Of a DNA stretch of 57,218 nt, positions 8,891-17,822 are shown one piece after another. Under the pieces are notes generated by a model. It was not told the DNA's origin and searched no databases. It saw only the letters and a list, made by a program, of their open reading frames with translations. A program made the translations under genes and the position numbers. Numbering within the stretch: position 1 is the first letter of the stretch; each line of letters starts with the position of its first letter. This DNA is from Bacteroidota bacterium (GTDB lineage: Bacteria > Bacteroidota > Bacteroidia > B-17B0 > Aurantibacillaceae). The stretch spans positions 1 through 57,218 of the forward strand of contig OMJH01000035.1 in NCBI GenBank assembly GCA_900299295.1, given 5' to 3'.

Positions 8891-9250
8891 ATGCAAACAC
8901 TTCCTGAAGAAAAATTATTTTTTACAATTAGTGAGGTCGCTGAACATTTTCGGGTGAATGCTTCACTGATTAGGTTTTGGGAAAAGGAATTTCAATTGTT
9001 AAAGCCTCACAAAAACAAGAAGGGAAACCGATTGTTTACCCGCAAGGATATTGAGAACATCAGACTTATTTATCATTTGGTAAAGGAAAAAGGCTACACC
9101 TTGCAGGGAGCCAAGGAAAAGTTGAAAGCAGACAGCAGCAAAATCACACGGACGACGGAAGCAATTGATACGCTCAACCGGTTGCGGACTTTTTTACTCT
9201 CTTTAAAATATCAGCTGGATGTAGAAGAAGGAGAAAATCTTTCTGCTTAA
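8891..9250 (+). CDS. Small MerR-family transcriptional regulator
   Basis: A DNA-binding protein of 119 residues. The winged helix is FFTISEVAEHFRVNASLIRF, continuing WEKEFQLLKPHKNKKGNRLF, then TRKDIENIRLIYHLVKEKGY and TLQGAKEKLK, the classic MerR N-terminal domain. Only a short C-terminal helix follows, with no ligand-binding domain and no metal-binding cysteines. This short form is widespread in Bacteroidota and its targets are generally unknown. ATG at 8891 is used; a TTG lies just before it. The neighbours give no clear regulon, though the O-acylation cluster starts 95 bases downstream on the same strand. Confidence 0.88.
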   Translation: MQTLPEEKLFFTISEVAEHFRVNASLIRFWEKEFQLLKPHKNKKGNRLFTRKDIENIRLIYHLVKEKGYTLQGAKEKLKADSSKITRTTEAIDTLNRLRTFLLSLKYQLDVEEGENLSA

Positions 9251-9345
9251 GACCTGCTGATTTTGGTAAACAAAGGGCTGTGCATAATTTTCATTTTATT
9301 ATCTGATTCAATTTAACAGGATGGGTAATATTATCCACTGTTTTT

Positions 9346-10845
9346 ATGCGCGAATTTCGCCCGTTACATACATTGTTGATGTTGGCGCTTGTTTTTTTGA
9401 CATTAGGTTCCATTATTTTTATTTTTCCTGAAAACGGATTGCAAATCGCTGAAGGTTTTTCTTTTAAGTATCCGCGCTGGAAAGATGTTTTGCCGTTAGA
9501 ACAAGAAGAAAAAAAAGACATTAGTTCGATACTAGAGTTAGCGGATGAGGAAGAGAAACTGGATAGTCTGGGGCCTCGGAAATTCAATGCCCCGCAACTT
9601 ATTGATTCAGTCGTTGATGAAAAAAACGGAATAACATTTAAAGTGGATACCGGTGTTAATCGCCTTGTGACTTCAATTCAATTCAAATCGGGAAAAAAAG
9701 GCGCCTTGGATAAATTTTTTATTTCGTTGCAGGCTCTTTCCGAAAAAAAGAAAATGATCCGGGTGCTGCACTACGGTGACTCGCAAATTGAAGGTGACCG
9801 CATGACTGAATTTTTACGTTCCAAATTGCAAAATCAATTTGGCGGAAATGGCCCGGGTTTTATTTCTGCAGCTCCGGTTGCTCAAAGTATTGCCATCCGA
9901 CAGAAGTGGAGCGAGAATTTTGATCGTTATAATGTTTTTGTCGGGAAGGACTCGCGCGTAAAGCATAATAATTTTGGGCTTATGGCAGGATTTTGTCGCT
10001 TCGCGCCTTATTCTACTTCCGTTGATAGCAACTCGGTGAAGTCGGCCTATCTGCAGATTACCACAAATAAAAATGGAGGAGCCATGCTGGCAGGTTATTC
10101 AAAAGTACGTTTGTATTATGGTGGCGCACACCGCAAAACAAAGGTAGAGTTTTATGATGGTGGTAAATTGACGGATGAGGATTCATTACAATCGGGTGGT
10201 TTTTTTAATACGAAAACGTGGAGTGTTTCAACACCTTCTCCTAAGTTTGAATTGAAATTCAGCGGCATGGATAGTCCCGATATTTACGGTCTGTCGCTGG
10301 AGGGAGAATCCGGAATAATGGTCGACAATTTTGGACTGCGCGGAAGTTCCGGAACTTTTTTCAGTCAAATGAATCAAACCCAACTTAAACAGTTTTACGA
10401 GCAATTGAATGTGCAGTTAATTATTTTGCAATTCGGTGGAAACGCACTTCCGGGCATGAAAGATTCTACAGGAACACGTTGGTTTGGTCGTCGTTTAAAA
10501 ACTCAAATTGAGATCATACGTAAAATTTTACCGGAGGTCAGTATATTGGTAATTGGTCCATCCGACATGAGCATTGCAGAGGGCACTTCTTTTGTTACGC
10601 ATCCGCAGCTTGAAAATTTACGTAATGCAATCCGGGATGCAGCATTTGAAACCAATTGTGCTTTTTGGGATATGTATGAGGTGATGGGCGGAAAAAACAG
10701 CATGGTGGAGTGGGTTAAACTGAATTTGGCCGCTACCGATTACATTCACTTTGCGCCTGCGGGGGCAAGAAAAATTTCGACTTTATTGTATTCCGCTTTA
10801 ATCAAAGAGTATGAAAATTATCTTCAACACGTTATAGTAAACTAA
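9346..10845 (+). CDS. Membrane-anchored SGNH hydrolase, probable O-acyltransferase partner
   Basis: A 499-residue protein with an N-terminal membrane anchor (about residues 8-28), a long linker, and an SGNH hydrolase domain. The nucleophile block is VLHYGDSQIEGDRM (Ser near residue 146). Then come LQFGGNALPG (Gly/Asn block) and the C-terminal TDYIHFAPAG (Asp-x-x-His). So a catalytic triad looks complete. It is followed within a few bases by a second SGNH gene and then an MBOAT acyltransferase. AlgJ/AlgX and PatB are SGNH proteins that pair with an MBOAT to O-acetylate extracytoplasmic glycans. By analogy this protein probably transfers or removes acyl groups on a surface polymer (inference). 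Confidence 0.8.
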   Translation: MREFRPLHTLLMLALVFLTLGSIIFIFPENGLQIAEGFSFKYPRWKDVLPLEQEEKKDISSILELADEEEKLDSLGPRKFNAPQLIDSVVDEKNGITFKVDTGVNRLVTSIQFKSGKKGALDKFFISLQALSEKKKMIRVLHYGDSQIEGDRMTEFLRSKLQNQFGGNGPGFISAAPVAQSIAIRQKWSENFDRYNVFVGKDSRVKHNNFGLMAGFCRFAPYSTSVDSNSVKSAYLQITTNKNGGAMLAGYSKVRLYYGGAHRKTKVEFYDGGKLTDEDSLQSGGFFNTKTWSVSTPSPKFELKFSGMDSPDIYGLSLEGESGIMVDNFGLRGSSGTFFSQMNQTQLKQFYEQLNVQLIILQFGGNALPGMKDSTGTRWFGRRLKTQIEIIRKILPEVSILVIGPSDMSIAEGTSFVTHPQLENLRNAIRDAAFETNCAFWDMYEVMGGKNSMVEWVKLNLAATDYIHFAPAGARKISTLLYSALIKEYENYLQHVIVN

Positions 10846-10848
10846 GTG

Positions 10849-12114
10849 ATGATGAAAAGTGACAATTTTGCGAATTTTTTGAATCAAAGCAAGAATTGTT
10901 TTTTTGTTCCAATTCTTTTTTTCTTTTTTTGTTTTTCTTTTTTGTATTCTCAGGAAAGTCTGCCTGAATTTGTTGATTTGAAATACAATCAGATCGTGTT
11001 TCCGGGTGACAGTTCGGCTTTTACGAATTTTTACCGGAAAATTGATGAATTGCAATTGAATAAAAGAAAAAAAGTAAGCATAATTCATTACGGGGGAAGT
11101 CACGTTCAGGCGGGTTACTGGGACGAAGCTTTTCAGGAGAATTTACAAAATACCATCACCAAATTCGATGGCGGGGGAGTGTGGACGTTTCCATTCAAGC
11201 TGGGGAATGCAAACACTCCACCTTTTTACATGTATTATTCAACCGGAATTTGGAAGCGTTGCAGATCCTTAGGTAAAGAGGCCTGCACTGATTTTGGCAT
11301 GAATGGAATAACAGTAAGTACAACCGCATTCACTAACGATTTTGCTTTGGCTATTCAGGAAAATTTCCATCATCGTTCGTTCAAAACCGCACGCGTTTAT
11401 CATAATTTTAATTCTTCTTACGTTTTTAAAATAAGTCGTGGAATAGAAGTGCCCTGTGAAAGACGAGATTTTCCGTCATTGGGTTATTCTCAGTTTGAAT
11501 TCAAGGATCAAATAGACAGTGTCGCGTTTGAATTAACCAAGCGAGATTCACTCGATTCCACTCGTTTTGTGTTGTACGGAATAAGTTTGATTTCTGACGA
11601 GCCCGGTTTTTATTATGCAGGCATGGGTTTTAACGGCGCCTCCACTCAAAGTTATATCGATGCGATTCATTTGGAATCGCAACTGAAAACCCTGGAACCT
11701 GATTTAATAATTTTTTCCATCGGTGTTAACGATACGCATGGTCCTAATTTCAGCAAGAGCTATTTTGTTACCAACTACGATACGCTCGTGGCAAAAATCA
11801 AACGTGTTTCACCGAATTGTGCAATTTTGTTTACTACTGTGACGGATAATTACATCCGAAGAAAAACACCGAACAAAAACACTTTAATGGCACATGAGGC
11901 AATTTTGGAACTTGCAAAGAAGCACAATGCGGGGTATTGGGACATGTTTAAACTTATGGGCGGTTTTAAAAGTATGTCTTTATGGGTGAAGGCACAGCTG
12001 GCTAATCGCGACAAAGTACATTTTACCAGCACAGGATATCGGATGATGGGTAATTTAATGTTCGAAGCGTTTAATAAAAGTTATTATCATTCAACAACAC
12101 TTAAAAAAAAATAA
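10849..12114 (+). CDS. Secreted SGNH hydrolase with GGS nucleophile block
   Basis: A 421-residue protein with a strongly hydrophobic signal peptide ending near SFLYSQ. The SGNH blocks are SIIHYGGSHVQAG (GGS in place of the usual GDS, Ser retained), IFSIGVNDTHGP (GxND) and DKVHFTSTGY (Asp-x-x-His). It resembles the upstream gene in layout and shares the DMF/YEVMGG-like stretch before the last block, so the two are probably ancient duplicates. Start: GTG at 10846, ATG at 10849 and ATG at 10852 are all possible; ATG 10849 is used. It lies 3 bases behind the first SGNH gene and 3 bases before the MBOAT gene, so translational coupling is likely. Confidence 0.8.
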   Translation: MMKSDNFANFLNQSKNCFFVPILFFFFCFSFLYSQESLPEFVDLKYNQIVFPGDSSAFTNFYRKIDELQLNKRKKVSIIHYGGSHVQAGYWDEAFQENLQNTITKFDGGGVWTFPFKLGNANTPPFYMYYSTGIWKRCRSLGKEACTDFGMNGITVSTTAFTNDFALAIQENFHHRSFKTARVYHNFNSSYVFKISRGIEVPCERRDFPSLGYSQFEFKDQIDSVAFELTKRDSLDSTRFVLYGISLISDEPGFYYAGMGFNGASTQSYIDAIHLESQLKTLEPDLIIFSIGVNDTHGPNFSKSYFVTNYDTLVAKIKRVSPNCAILFTTVTDNYIRRKTPNKNTLMAHEAILELAKKHNAGYWDMFKLMGGFKSMSLWVKAQLANRDKVHFTSTGYRMMGNLMFEAFNKSYYHSTTLKKK

Positions 12115-12117
12115 ACA

Positions 12118-13812
12118 TTGGTTTTGTCGGTGCAGCTAAGTGAAGTTTTAAAATCCTGGTTTACCTATAAAGAAGGTGAACCAATACTTTTTACCGCGCT
12201 TTATTTCTGGGGATTTTTTGCATTGGTAATGGCGGTGTATTCATTTGTTTACAGGAAAAATTCATTGCGCACTGTTTTTTTGCTGCTGGTAAGTTTTTTC
12301 TTTTATTACAAAACGAGTGGATTGTTTTTAATCTTGTTGTTGTTTACCATCGTGTCTGATTATTATTGGGGAGGACGCATACACAAAACAGCAGAACAAT
12401 GGAAGAAAAAAGTTTATGTGACAATCAGTTTGTTCCTGAATTTATTTTTTCTGTGTTTTTTTAAATATGCCTGGTTTTTTACGGACAGCTATAACGAGTT
12501 TATGCAAACGGATACAAAAGCGGTTAATTTGTTTGCTCAATTTGCCAATACGTATGCCGGCACGCACTTCGATATTGGGATGCTGATTGTTCCTGCGGGC
12601 GTTTCGTTTTTTACGTTTCAGAGCATTTCCTATATCGTGGATATGTACCGCGGAAAAATTGAGCCGGTAAAAACTGTTTACGATTACGGATTCTTCGTTT
12701 GTTTTTTTCCTCACCTTGTTGCCGGACCAATTGTCAAAGCAAAGGAGTTTATCCATCAGATTTATCAGCCTTACAGTTTGACCCGTCATGAATTTGGAAT
12801 GGCCGTTTTCTGGATATTAAACGGATTTGGAAAAAAAATTCTGGGGGATTATGTTGCTGTAAATTTCATTGATCGTGTTTTTGCAAATACGCAATTGTAT
12901 TCCGGTGTTGAGTGTGTTCTTTCTGTTTTTGCATATTCTTTTCAGGTATATGCCGACTTTTCAGGTTATACTGATATCGCAATTGGCATAGCACTCTTGC
13001 TTGGGTTTCGATTAAAAACAAATTTCAACTCACCCTACAAAGCGGCAAGCACAAGTGAATTCTGGCAGCGCTGGCATATTTCACTCAGCAGCTGGCTCAA
13101 AGAATATTTATACATTCCGCTGGGCGGAAATCGCGAGGGTACGCTTGGTTCTTATCTTGTAATTGGATTAATGGGCGTTGTTATTTGTTTGCTCAGCGGA
13201 TCACTCTGGCTGCCTGTTTTGATCACATTGCTTCTAACAGCGATTATTTTTTGGGTACTCGCAATTTATTTTCCGGGTTTCAGGAAAAGCATTAACACCA
13301 ACATTAATTTAATGATCACTATGTTGCTGGGTGGCTTCTGGCATGGCAGCAGCTGGATGTTTATTACATGGGGTGGGTTAAACGGATTAGGACTCGTAAT
13401 TCATAAATTCTGGGAGAGCATCAATCCTTTTTCAAATTGGTCGGCAAAATGGATTTATCGTGGCGTGATGATTTTCATTACACTCACATTTATATCCTTT
13501 ACGCGGATTTGGTTTCGTGTTGGTAGTATGAAAGGGGGAAGCTGGGAAAATGTAAAAATGTTTTTTGACCGTATGGCCTATCACATGGGTGGTGATTTAT
13601 TCTGGAAAATTGTTTCAGGCTATAAGAATGTAATGCTGGTTATTGTAATTGGTTATCTGATTCATTGGATTCCCGAAACCTTCAAACAAAATTACCGGAT
13701 TCGTTTTGCAAATCTGCCCTTGCCTGCAATGGGAGCAGTGATTGTTGTAGTAGTATTTTGCCTTTATCAAATGATGGGTCTGATGCAACCCTTCATTTAC
13801 TTCCAGTTTTAA
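12118..13812 (+). CDS. MBOAT-family membrane-bound O-acyltransferase
   Basis: A polytopic membrane protein (564 residues, about ten or more helices) of the AlgI/DltB/PatA group. This group moves acyl groups across the inner membrane for polysaccharide O-acylation. Diagnostic stretches: PAGVSFFTFQSISYIVDMYR, FFPHLVAGPIVKAKEF, YADFSGYTDIAIGIALLLGF, the FWQRWHISLSSWLKEYLYIP block, and MLLGGFWHGSSWMFITWGG, whose His is the expected catalytic residue. No ATG precedes the conserved first membrane segment, so the start must be TTG (12118) or another near-cognate codon. It is the last gene of the SGNH-SGNH-MBOAT set and converges with the DUF1801 gene. Confidence 0.92.
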   Translation: MVLSVQLSEVLKSWFTYKEGEPILFTALYFWGFFALVMAVYSFVYRKNSLRTVFLLLVSFFFYYKTSGLFLILLLFTIVSDYYWGGRIHKTAEQWKKKVYVTISLFLNLFFLCFFKYAWFFTDSYNEFMQTDTKAVNLFAQFANTYAGTHFDIGMLIVPAGVSFFTFQSISYIVDMYRGKIEPVKTVYDYGFFVCFFPHLVAGPIVKAKEFIHQIYQPYSLTRHEFGMAVFWILNGFGKKILGDYVAVNFIDRVFANTQLYSGVECVLSVFAYSFQVYADFSGYTDIAIGIALLLGFRLKTNFNSPYKAASTSEFWQRWHISLSSWLKEYLYIPLGGNREGTLGSYLVIGLMGVVICLLSGSLWLPVLITLLLTAIIFWVLAIYFPGFRKSINTNINLMITMLLGGFWHGSSWMFITWGGLNGLGLVIHKFWESINPFSNWSAKWIYRGVMIFITLTFISFTRIWFRVGSMKGGSWENVKMFFDRMAYHMGGDLFWKIVSGYKNVMLVIVIGYLIHWIPETFKQNYRIRFANLPLPAMGAVIVVVVFCLYQMMGLMQPFIYFQF

Positions 13813-13816
13813 AATA

Positions 13817-14275
13817 TCATTTTTTTACAAATGACTTTTCGTAAACCTCAATCCATTTTTTCGCGGCGACCTTGGAGATCAGTTTTTTTATTAAGTCAAA
13901 CGGAATTTCGTCCGGCTTTTTGAATCGTATACAACTTTTTCCCATATCCAATTTTGAATCGGTTGTGCTTTTCCATGTTTCCTCAAACCAATTCAACAAG
14001 GAGGCGTCAGCATATAATCCCATGTGATACAATGCAATGAAATTCTTTTGCGCAGCAATACTGATAAAGGGTAATGCTTGTTCCGGATTGCAATGATAAC
14101 CTTTTGGATATATGGAGTGAGGAACACAGTAGGTTATCATCCTGTACGAAAATGTTTCATCGAATCCTTTGGGAAGGTTTTTCAGAATTGTTTCTCGTAA
14201 TTTTTCAAAAGCTTGCTTTTTATCCTCCGGAATTGATGCGATATAATTTTTAATTGAGGAATTTGTTTCATTCAT
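13817..14275 (-). CDS. DUF1801 family protein
   Basis: A 152-residue soluble protein. It contains the DUF1801 pattern: an N-terminal IKNYIASIPEDKKQAFEKLR, then FSYRMITYCVP, FISIAAQKNFIALYHMG, and KSCIRFKKPDEIPFDLIKKL. The fold is frataxin-like in relatives such as YdhG, sometimes called an iron chaperone, but no function is proven for this branch. It starts 3 bases downstream of the E1 dehydrogenase gene on the same strand, so it is probably co-transcribed with it. Confidence 0.82.
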   Translation of the reverse strand: MNETNSSIKNYIASIPEDKKQAFEKLRETILKNLPKGFDETFSYRMITYCVPHSIYPKGYHCNPEQALPFISIAAQKNFIALYHMGLYADASLLNWFEETWKSTTDSKLDMGKSCIRFKKPDEIPFDLIKKLISKVAAKKWIEVYEKSFVKK

Positions 14276-14278
14276 GTT

Positions 14279-16366
14279 TTAATATTTAAGTAACTTTTGA
14301 ATTGCTGCTTCCACTTTTTCGGCATTGGGCAAAAGTGTTTTTTCAAGTGTGGCATTCAGTGGAATGGCCGGAGTATTTCCCGAACCGATAACCGTTACCG
14401 GTGCATCAAGAAATTCAAAACACTGGTGCGAAATGCGAGCTGCAATGCTTTGTGCAAACCCGTTTCGTTCAGGCTCTTCTGTTACCACTAAAATTTTTCC
14501 GTGCTTCTTTGCCGAAGTAAAAATCATTTCTTCATCCAGAGGAACTAAGGTCCGCAAATCAATTATTTCTACCTGACCCGGAAAATTTTTTGCAGCGTTT
14601 TTGCTCCAGTAAACACCCATACCATAGGAAATTACCAATACGCTTTCACCTTTGTTTATTCTATCTTCATCGGCATCCTGAACCAATCGCGCTTTCCCAA
14701 ACGGGATGATGTAGTCCTCGTCCGGTTCAATAGTTTTGGCGTCTTCTGTTCCCTTAATTTTACTCCAGTATAAGCCTTTGTGTTCAAACATCACCACCGG
14801 GTTTGGATCGTAATAGGCTGCTTTCAAAAGTCCTTTCAGGTCGGCTCCTGTTGATGGATATGCCACTTTAATTCCGTGAATGCTGGTTACCACTGATTCC
14901 ACACTACTGCTGTGGTATGGTCCGCCGCTGCCATAGGCTCCGATGGGCACACGTAAAATCATTGAGACAGGCCATTTTCCATTGGTGAGATAACAACTAC
15001 GTGCCACCTCCGTAAATAATTGGTTCAGTCCCGGCCAGATGTAGTCGGCAAATTGTACTTCAACAATAGGTTTTAACCCAACGGCACTCATTCCGACAGT
15101 AGAACCAACGATGAAGGCTTCCTGAATGGGCGTATTGAAAACGCGATGGTCGCCGAATTTTTGCGCAAGTGTTGATGCCTCTCGAAATACACCTCCCAAA
15201 CGTGCGCCTACATCTTGCCCATATAACAAACATTCAGGGTGCTTTTCCATCAACTCACGAATCGCAAACAATGCACAGTCCACCATTACGGTTGGCTGTT
15301 TACCTACAGGATTCCGATTTCCTTTTTCTTCGGTAACCGGAGTTGGTGCGTAAATATGCTCGTATAAATCTTCAGGTAAAGGATCTTGTGCGTTGCGTGC
15401 TTTTTCATATTCTGCTTTCACAAATTCTTCCACCTCTTGTTCAATTGCCGTTATTTCTTTCAGCGTAACGCCTTCAATCAGTAAATAATTTTTTAATTGC
15501 GGGTATGGATCACGTTCCTTACTTGCTTCCAGATCATCACGATACCACTCCTTTCGAACACCGGAAGTATGATGATTAAGCAAAGGAACTTTAGCGTGAA
15601 TTAAAAAAGGCCTTCGCTCTTTTCGGATGAGCTCAAGCACTTCATGAATTGTTTTATAACACAAAGGAAAATCGGTTCCGTCAATGGTGCGTGTTTCTAA
15701 ACCTTTAAATCCTTTTGCGAATTCGGTCGCATCCTGTGCACGAATTTCTTTAGCATGAGCGGAAATATCCCACTCGTTGTCTTGCACAAAATATAAAATC
15801 GGTAATTTTTTCAGGACAGCCATTTGAAAGGCCTCAGCGACCTCACCTTCGGTGATGGATGCATCGCCCAGCGAGCAAACGACAACCGGTGGCGTTGCCT
15901 CATTTGTGGAGTGCATCTCATTTTTTTCCTTATACCACAATCCTAACGCAATTCCGGTTGTAGGTATTGCCTGCATTCCTGTAGCGCTGCTCTGGTGTGG
16001 TATTTTTGGTTTGTCGGGCTGATTTAAGCTGGGATGTGAATAATAGGTTCTGCCTCCGGAAAAAGGATCATCGCGTTTTGCCAGCAATTGCAACATTAAT
16101 TCGTACGGTTGCATTCCGATGGCGAGAAGCAAACTATCATCACGGTAGTAAGCGCTGAGGTAATCCTGCGGTTGCAATTGCAAACCCAACGCAATTTGAA
16201 CGGCTTCATGTCCGCGCGATGTAGCGTGCACATATTTTGCAGTAATTTCTTTATTCGCTTCGTAGAGTTCGCTCAAGTATTTTGCCGTGCACATGAGACG
16301 GAACGCTCTTTTCAGGAGCTCGAGTGTAACAGTTCCGGTTTTTGTTTTTTCTTCCGTTTCGTACAT
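14279..16366 (-). CDS. Fused alpha/beta E1 of a branched-chain 2-oxoacid (or similar) dehydrogenase
   Basis: A thiamine-diphosphate E1 enzyme that decarboxylates 2-oxoacids and passes the acyl group to the lipoyl E2. Its 695 residues join both subunits. The alpha part (about 1-330) carries CSLGDASITEGEVAEAFQMA and the ThDP-Mg motif ending in VQDNEWDISAH, with an HHTSG phosphorylation-loop-like segment. The beta part (about 355-695) carries GQDVGARLGGVFREASTLA, NTPIQEAFIVGSTVGMSAVG, EVQFADYIWPGLNQL and EEPERNGFAQSIAARI. Such fusions are typical of Bacteroidota. No E2 or E3 gene is nearby, so they must be elsewhere. The exact substrate cannot be settled from sequence alone. Confidence 0.88.
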   Translation of the reverse strand: MYETEEKTKTGTVTLELLKRAFRLMCTAKYLSELYEANKEITAKYVHATSRGHEAVQIALGLQLQPQDYLSAYYRDDSLLLAIGMQPYELMLQLLAKRDDPFSGGRTYYSHPSLNQPDKPKIPHQSSATGMQAIPTTGIALGLWYKEKNEMHSTNEATPPVVVCSLGDASITEGEVAEAFQMAVLKKLPILYFVQDNEWDISAHAKEIRAQDATEFAKGFKGLETRTIDGTDFPLCYKTIHEVLELIRKERRPFLIHAKVPLLNHHTSGVRKEWYRDDLEASKERDPYPQLKNYLLIEGVTLKEITAIEQEVEEFVKAEYEKARNAQDPLPEDLYEHIYAPTPVTEEKGNRNPVGKQPTVMVDCALFAIRELMEKHPECLLYGQDVGARLGGVFREASTLAQKFGDHRVFNTPIQEAFIVGSTVGMSAVGLKPIVEVQFADYIWPGLNQLFTEVARSCYLTNGKWPVSMILRVPIGAYGSGGPYHSSSVESVVTSIHGIKVAYPSTGADLKGLLKAAYYDPNPVVMFEHKGLYWSKIKGTEDAKTIEPDEDYIIPFGKARLVQDADEDRINKGESVLVISYGMGVYWSKNAAKNFPGQVEIIDLRTLVPLDEEMIFTSAKKHGKILVVTEEPERNGFAQSIAARISHQCFEFLDAPVTVIGSGNTPAIPLNATLEKTLLPNAEKVEAAIQKLLKY

Positions 16367-16517
16367 ATTTCTTAGAATATAACTTCAAGGTTTTAGTTAT
16401 ATCAATTCTCTTCAATATTAAGCAATAAATACTTAAAATAAAAGTAATTACTCTTTCGTGTTTACAGGAATAAAAAAGGAATGCAGCAAGTAATAACTGC
16501 TATAAAACAGATTAATT

Positions 16518-17711
16518 TTATTTATTAATGGCTTCAACACCGGGAAGTGTACCTTGTTCAATATATTCAAGCAAGGCGCCTCCTCCTGTAGAAACGTATG
16601 AAACTTTTTCGCCTAAATGATATTTGTTGATGGCGGCAACCGAATCACCACCACCAATTAACGAATAAGATCCTGACGATGTAGCTTCAACTATGGCAAG
16701 TGCCATGCTTTTGGTTCCTTGTTCAAAATTGCTCATTTCAAAAACGCCCATCGGCCCATTCCATAAAATTGTTTTTGATTGTCGAACAACATCAGAATAC
16801 TTTATTAAAGTTTTCGGTCCAATGTCCAAGCCCATCCATCCATCCGGGATTGCATCCACAGCACTTTCCTTTCTGTTTGCTTCATTTTTAAAATCATCAG
16901 CAATGATTGCATCAACAGGAAGGTGAAGATGAATGCCTTTCGTTTTTGCTTTTGAAATTAAATCGTTTGCCATGTCAAGTTTATCTTCTTCGCACAATGA
17001 TTTTCCGATGTGACCTCCCAATGCCTTTATGAAAGTAAATGCCATTCCTCCGCCAATAATAATATGCTGTGCTTTATTCATCAACTGCTCAATGATAAGA
17101 ATCTTATCGGAAACTTTTGCCCCTCCAATTATTGCGGTAAAAGGTTTTTCAGCTTCATTCAATACTTTGTTGATACTATTAACTTCACCGGCCATAACAA
17201 AACCGAAACATTTATGATGGCTGTCAAAATACTGCGCGATAATTGTTGTAGAGGCGTGTGCGCGATGCGCTGTTCCAAAAGCATCATTCACATAAAAATT
17301 TCCATGTCCGGCGAGCTTTTTTGCGAATGCATTGTCACCTTTTTCTTCTTCTTTGTAAAATCGCAGATTTTCAAGCAGCAAAATTTCGCCGGGCTTTAAT
17401 TGCGAAGATTGATGGAAACTCTGTTCACTGATGCAATCATCTGCGAAGTGTATTTCGCGCTGAAAAACTTTTCTTAAGGGCTCAACAAGATGTTTTAAGG
17501 AGTATTTTGTACTCGGTCCTTCTTTTGGTCTTCCCAGATGGGACATTAACACAACTGCGCCCCCGTCGTTAAGAATTTTTTGGATCGTGGGAACTGCAGC
17601 ACGAATTCGGGTATCGTCGGTTATTTCAAATTTATCATTCAGCGGAACATTGAAGTCAACGCGAATTACAGAACGAATATTCTTGAAAGTGTAATCGTTT
17701 ACGGTTTTCAT
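16518..17711 (-). CDS. pgk: Phosphoglycerate kinase
   Basis: Glycolytic enzyme interconverting 1,3-bisphosphoglycerate + ADP and 3-phosphoglycerate + ATP. It has 397 residues, the standard length. Visible motifs: RVDFNVPLND, MSHLGRPKEGP, LLENLRFYKEEEKGD, VNDAFGTAHRAHAST, IIGGAKVSDKI, WNGPMGVFEMSNF, and the C-terminal LIGGGDSVAAI and YVSTGGGALLEYIEQG. It stands alone, with a TATATTTG -7 box 29 bases upstream. It is divergent from the aminotransferase gene, and the two promoters share a short intergenic region. Confidence 0.98.
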   Translation of the reverse strand: MKTVNDYTFKNIRSVIRVDFNVPLNDKFEITDDTRIRAAVPTIQKILNDGGAVVLMSHLGRPKEGPSTKYSLKHLVEPLRKVFQREIHFADDCISEQSFHQSSQLKPGEILLLENLRFYKEEEKGDNAFAKKLAGHGNFYVNDAFGTAHRAHASTTIIAQYFDSHHKCFGFVMAGEVNSINKVLNEAEKPFTAIIGGAKVSDKILIIEQLMNKAQHIIIGGGMAFTFIKALGGHIGKSLCEEDKLDMANDLISKAKTKGIHLHLPVDAIIADDFKNEANRKESAVDAIPDGWMGLDIGPKTLIKYSDVVRQSKTILWNGPMGVFEMSNFEQGTKSMALAIVEATSSGSYSLIGGGDSVAAINKYHLGEKVSYVSTGGGALLEYIEQGTLPGVEAINK

Positions 17712-17740
17712 AAGATTTATACGGTAGAAAAAATTATTGG

Positions 17741-17748
17741 CAAATATA
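17741..17748 (-). promoter_or_regulatory. Putative -7 box (TATATTTG) for pgk
   Basis: TAnnTTTG match ending 29 bases upstream of the pgk ATG, in the divergent region shared with the aminotransferase gene. Confidence 0.5.
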
Positions 17749-17795
17749 AAGATCTGGTTTTATATTCTTATTGATATGGATACTGCGTGTTTTGT

Positions 17796-17803
17796 TACTT
17801 TTG
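17796..17803 (+). promoter_or_regulatory. Putative -7 box (TACTTTTG) for the aminotransferase-amidase pair
   Basis: TAnnTTTG match ending 19 bases before the ATG at 17823. A TTG lies 22 bases upstream of the box, within the spacing seen for Flavobacterium-type promoters. It argues against the longer reading frame starting at 17787. Confidence 0.5.
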
Positions 17804-17822
17804 TAAGTATCAACGATTTATT

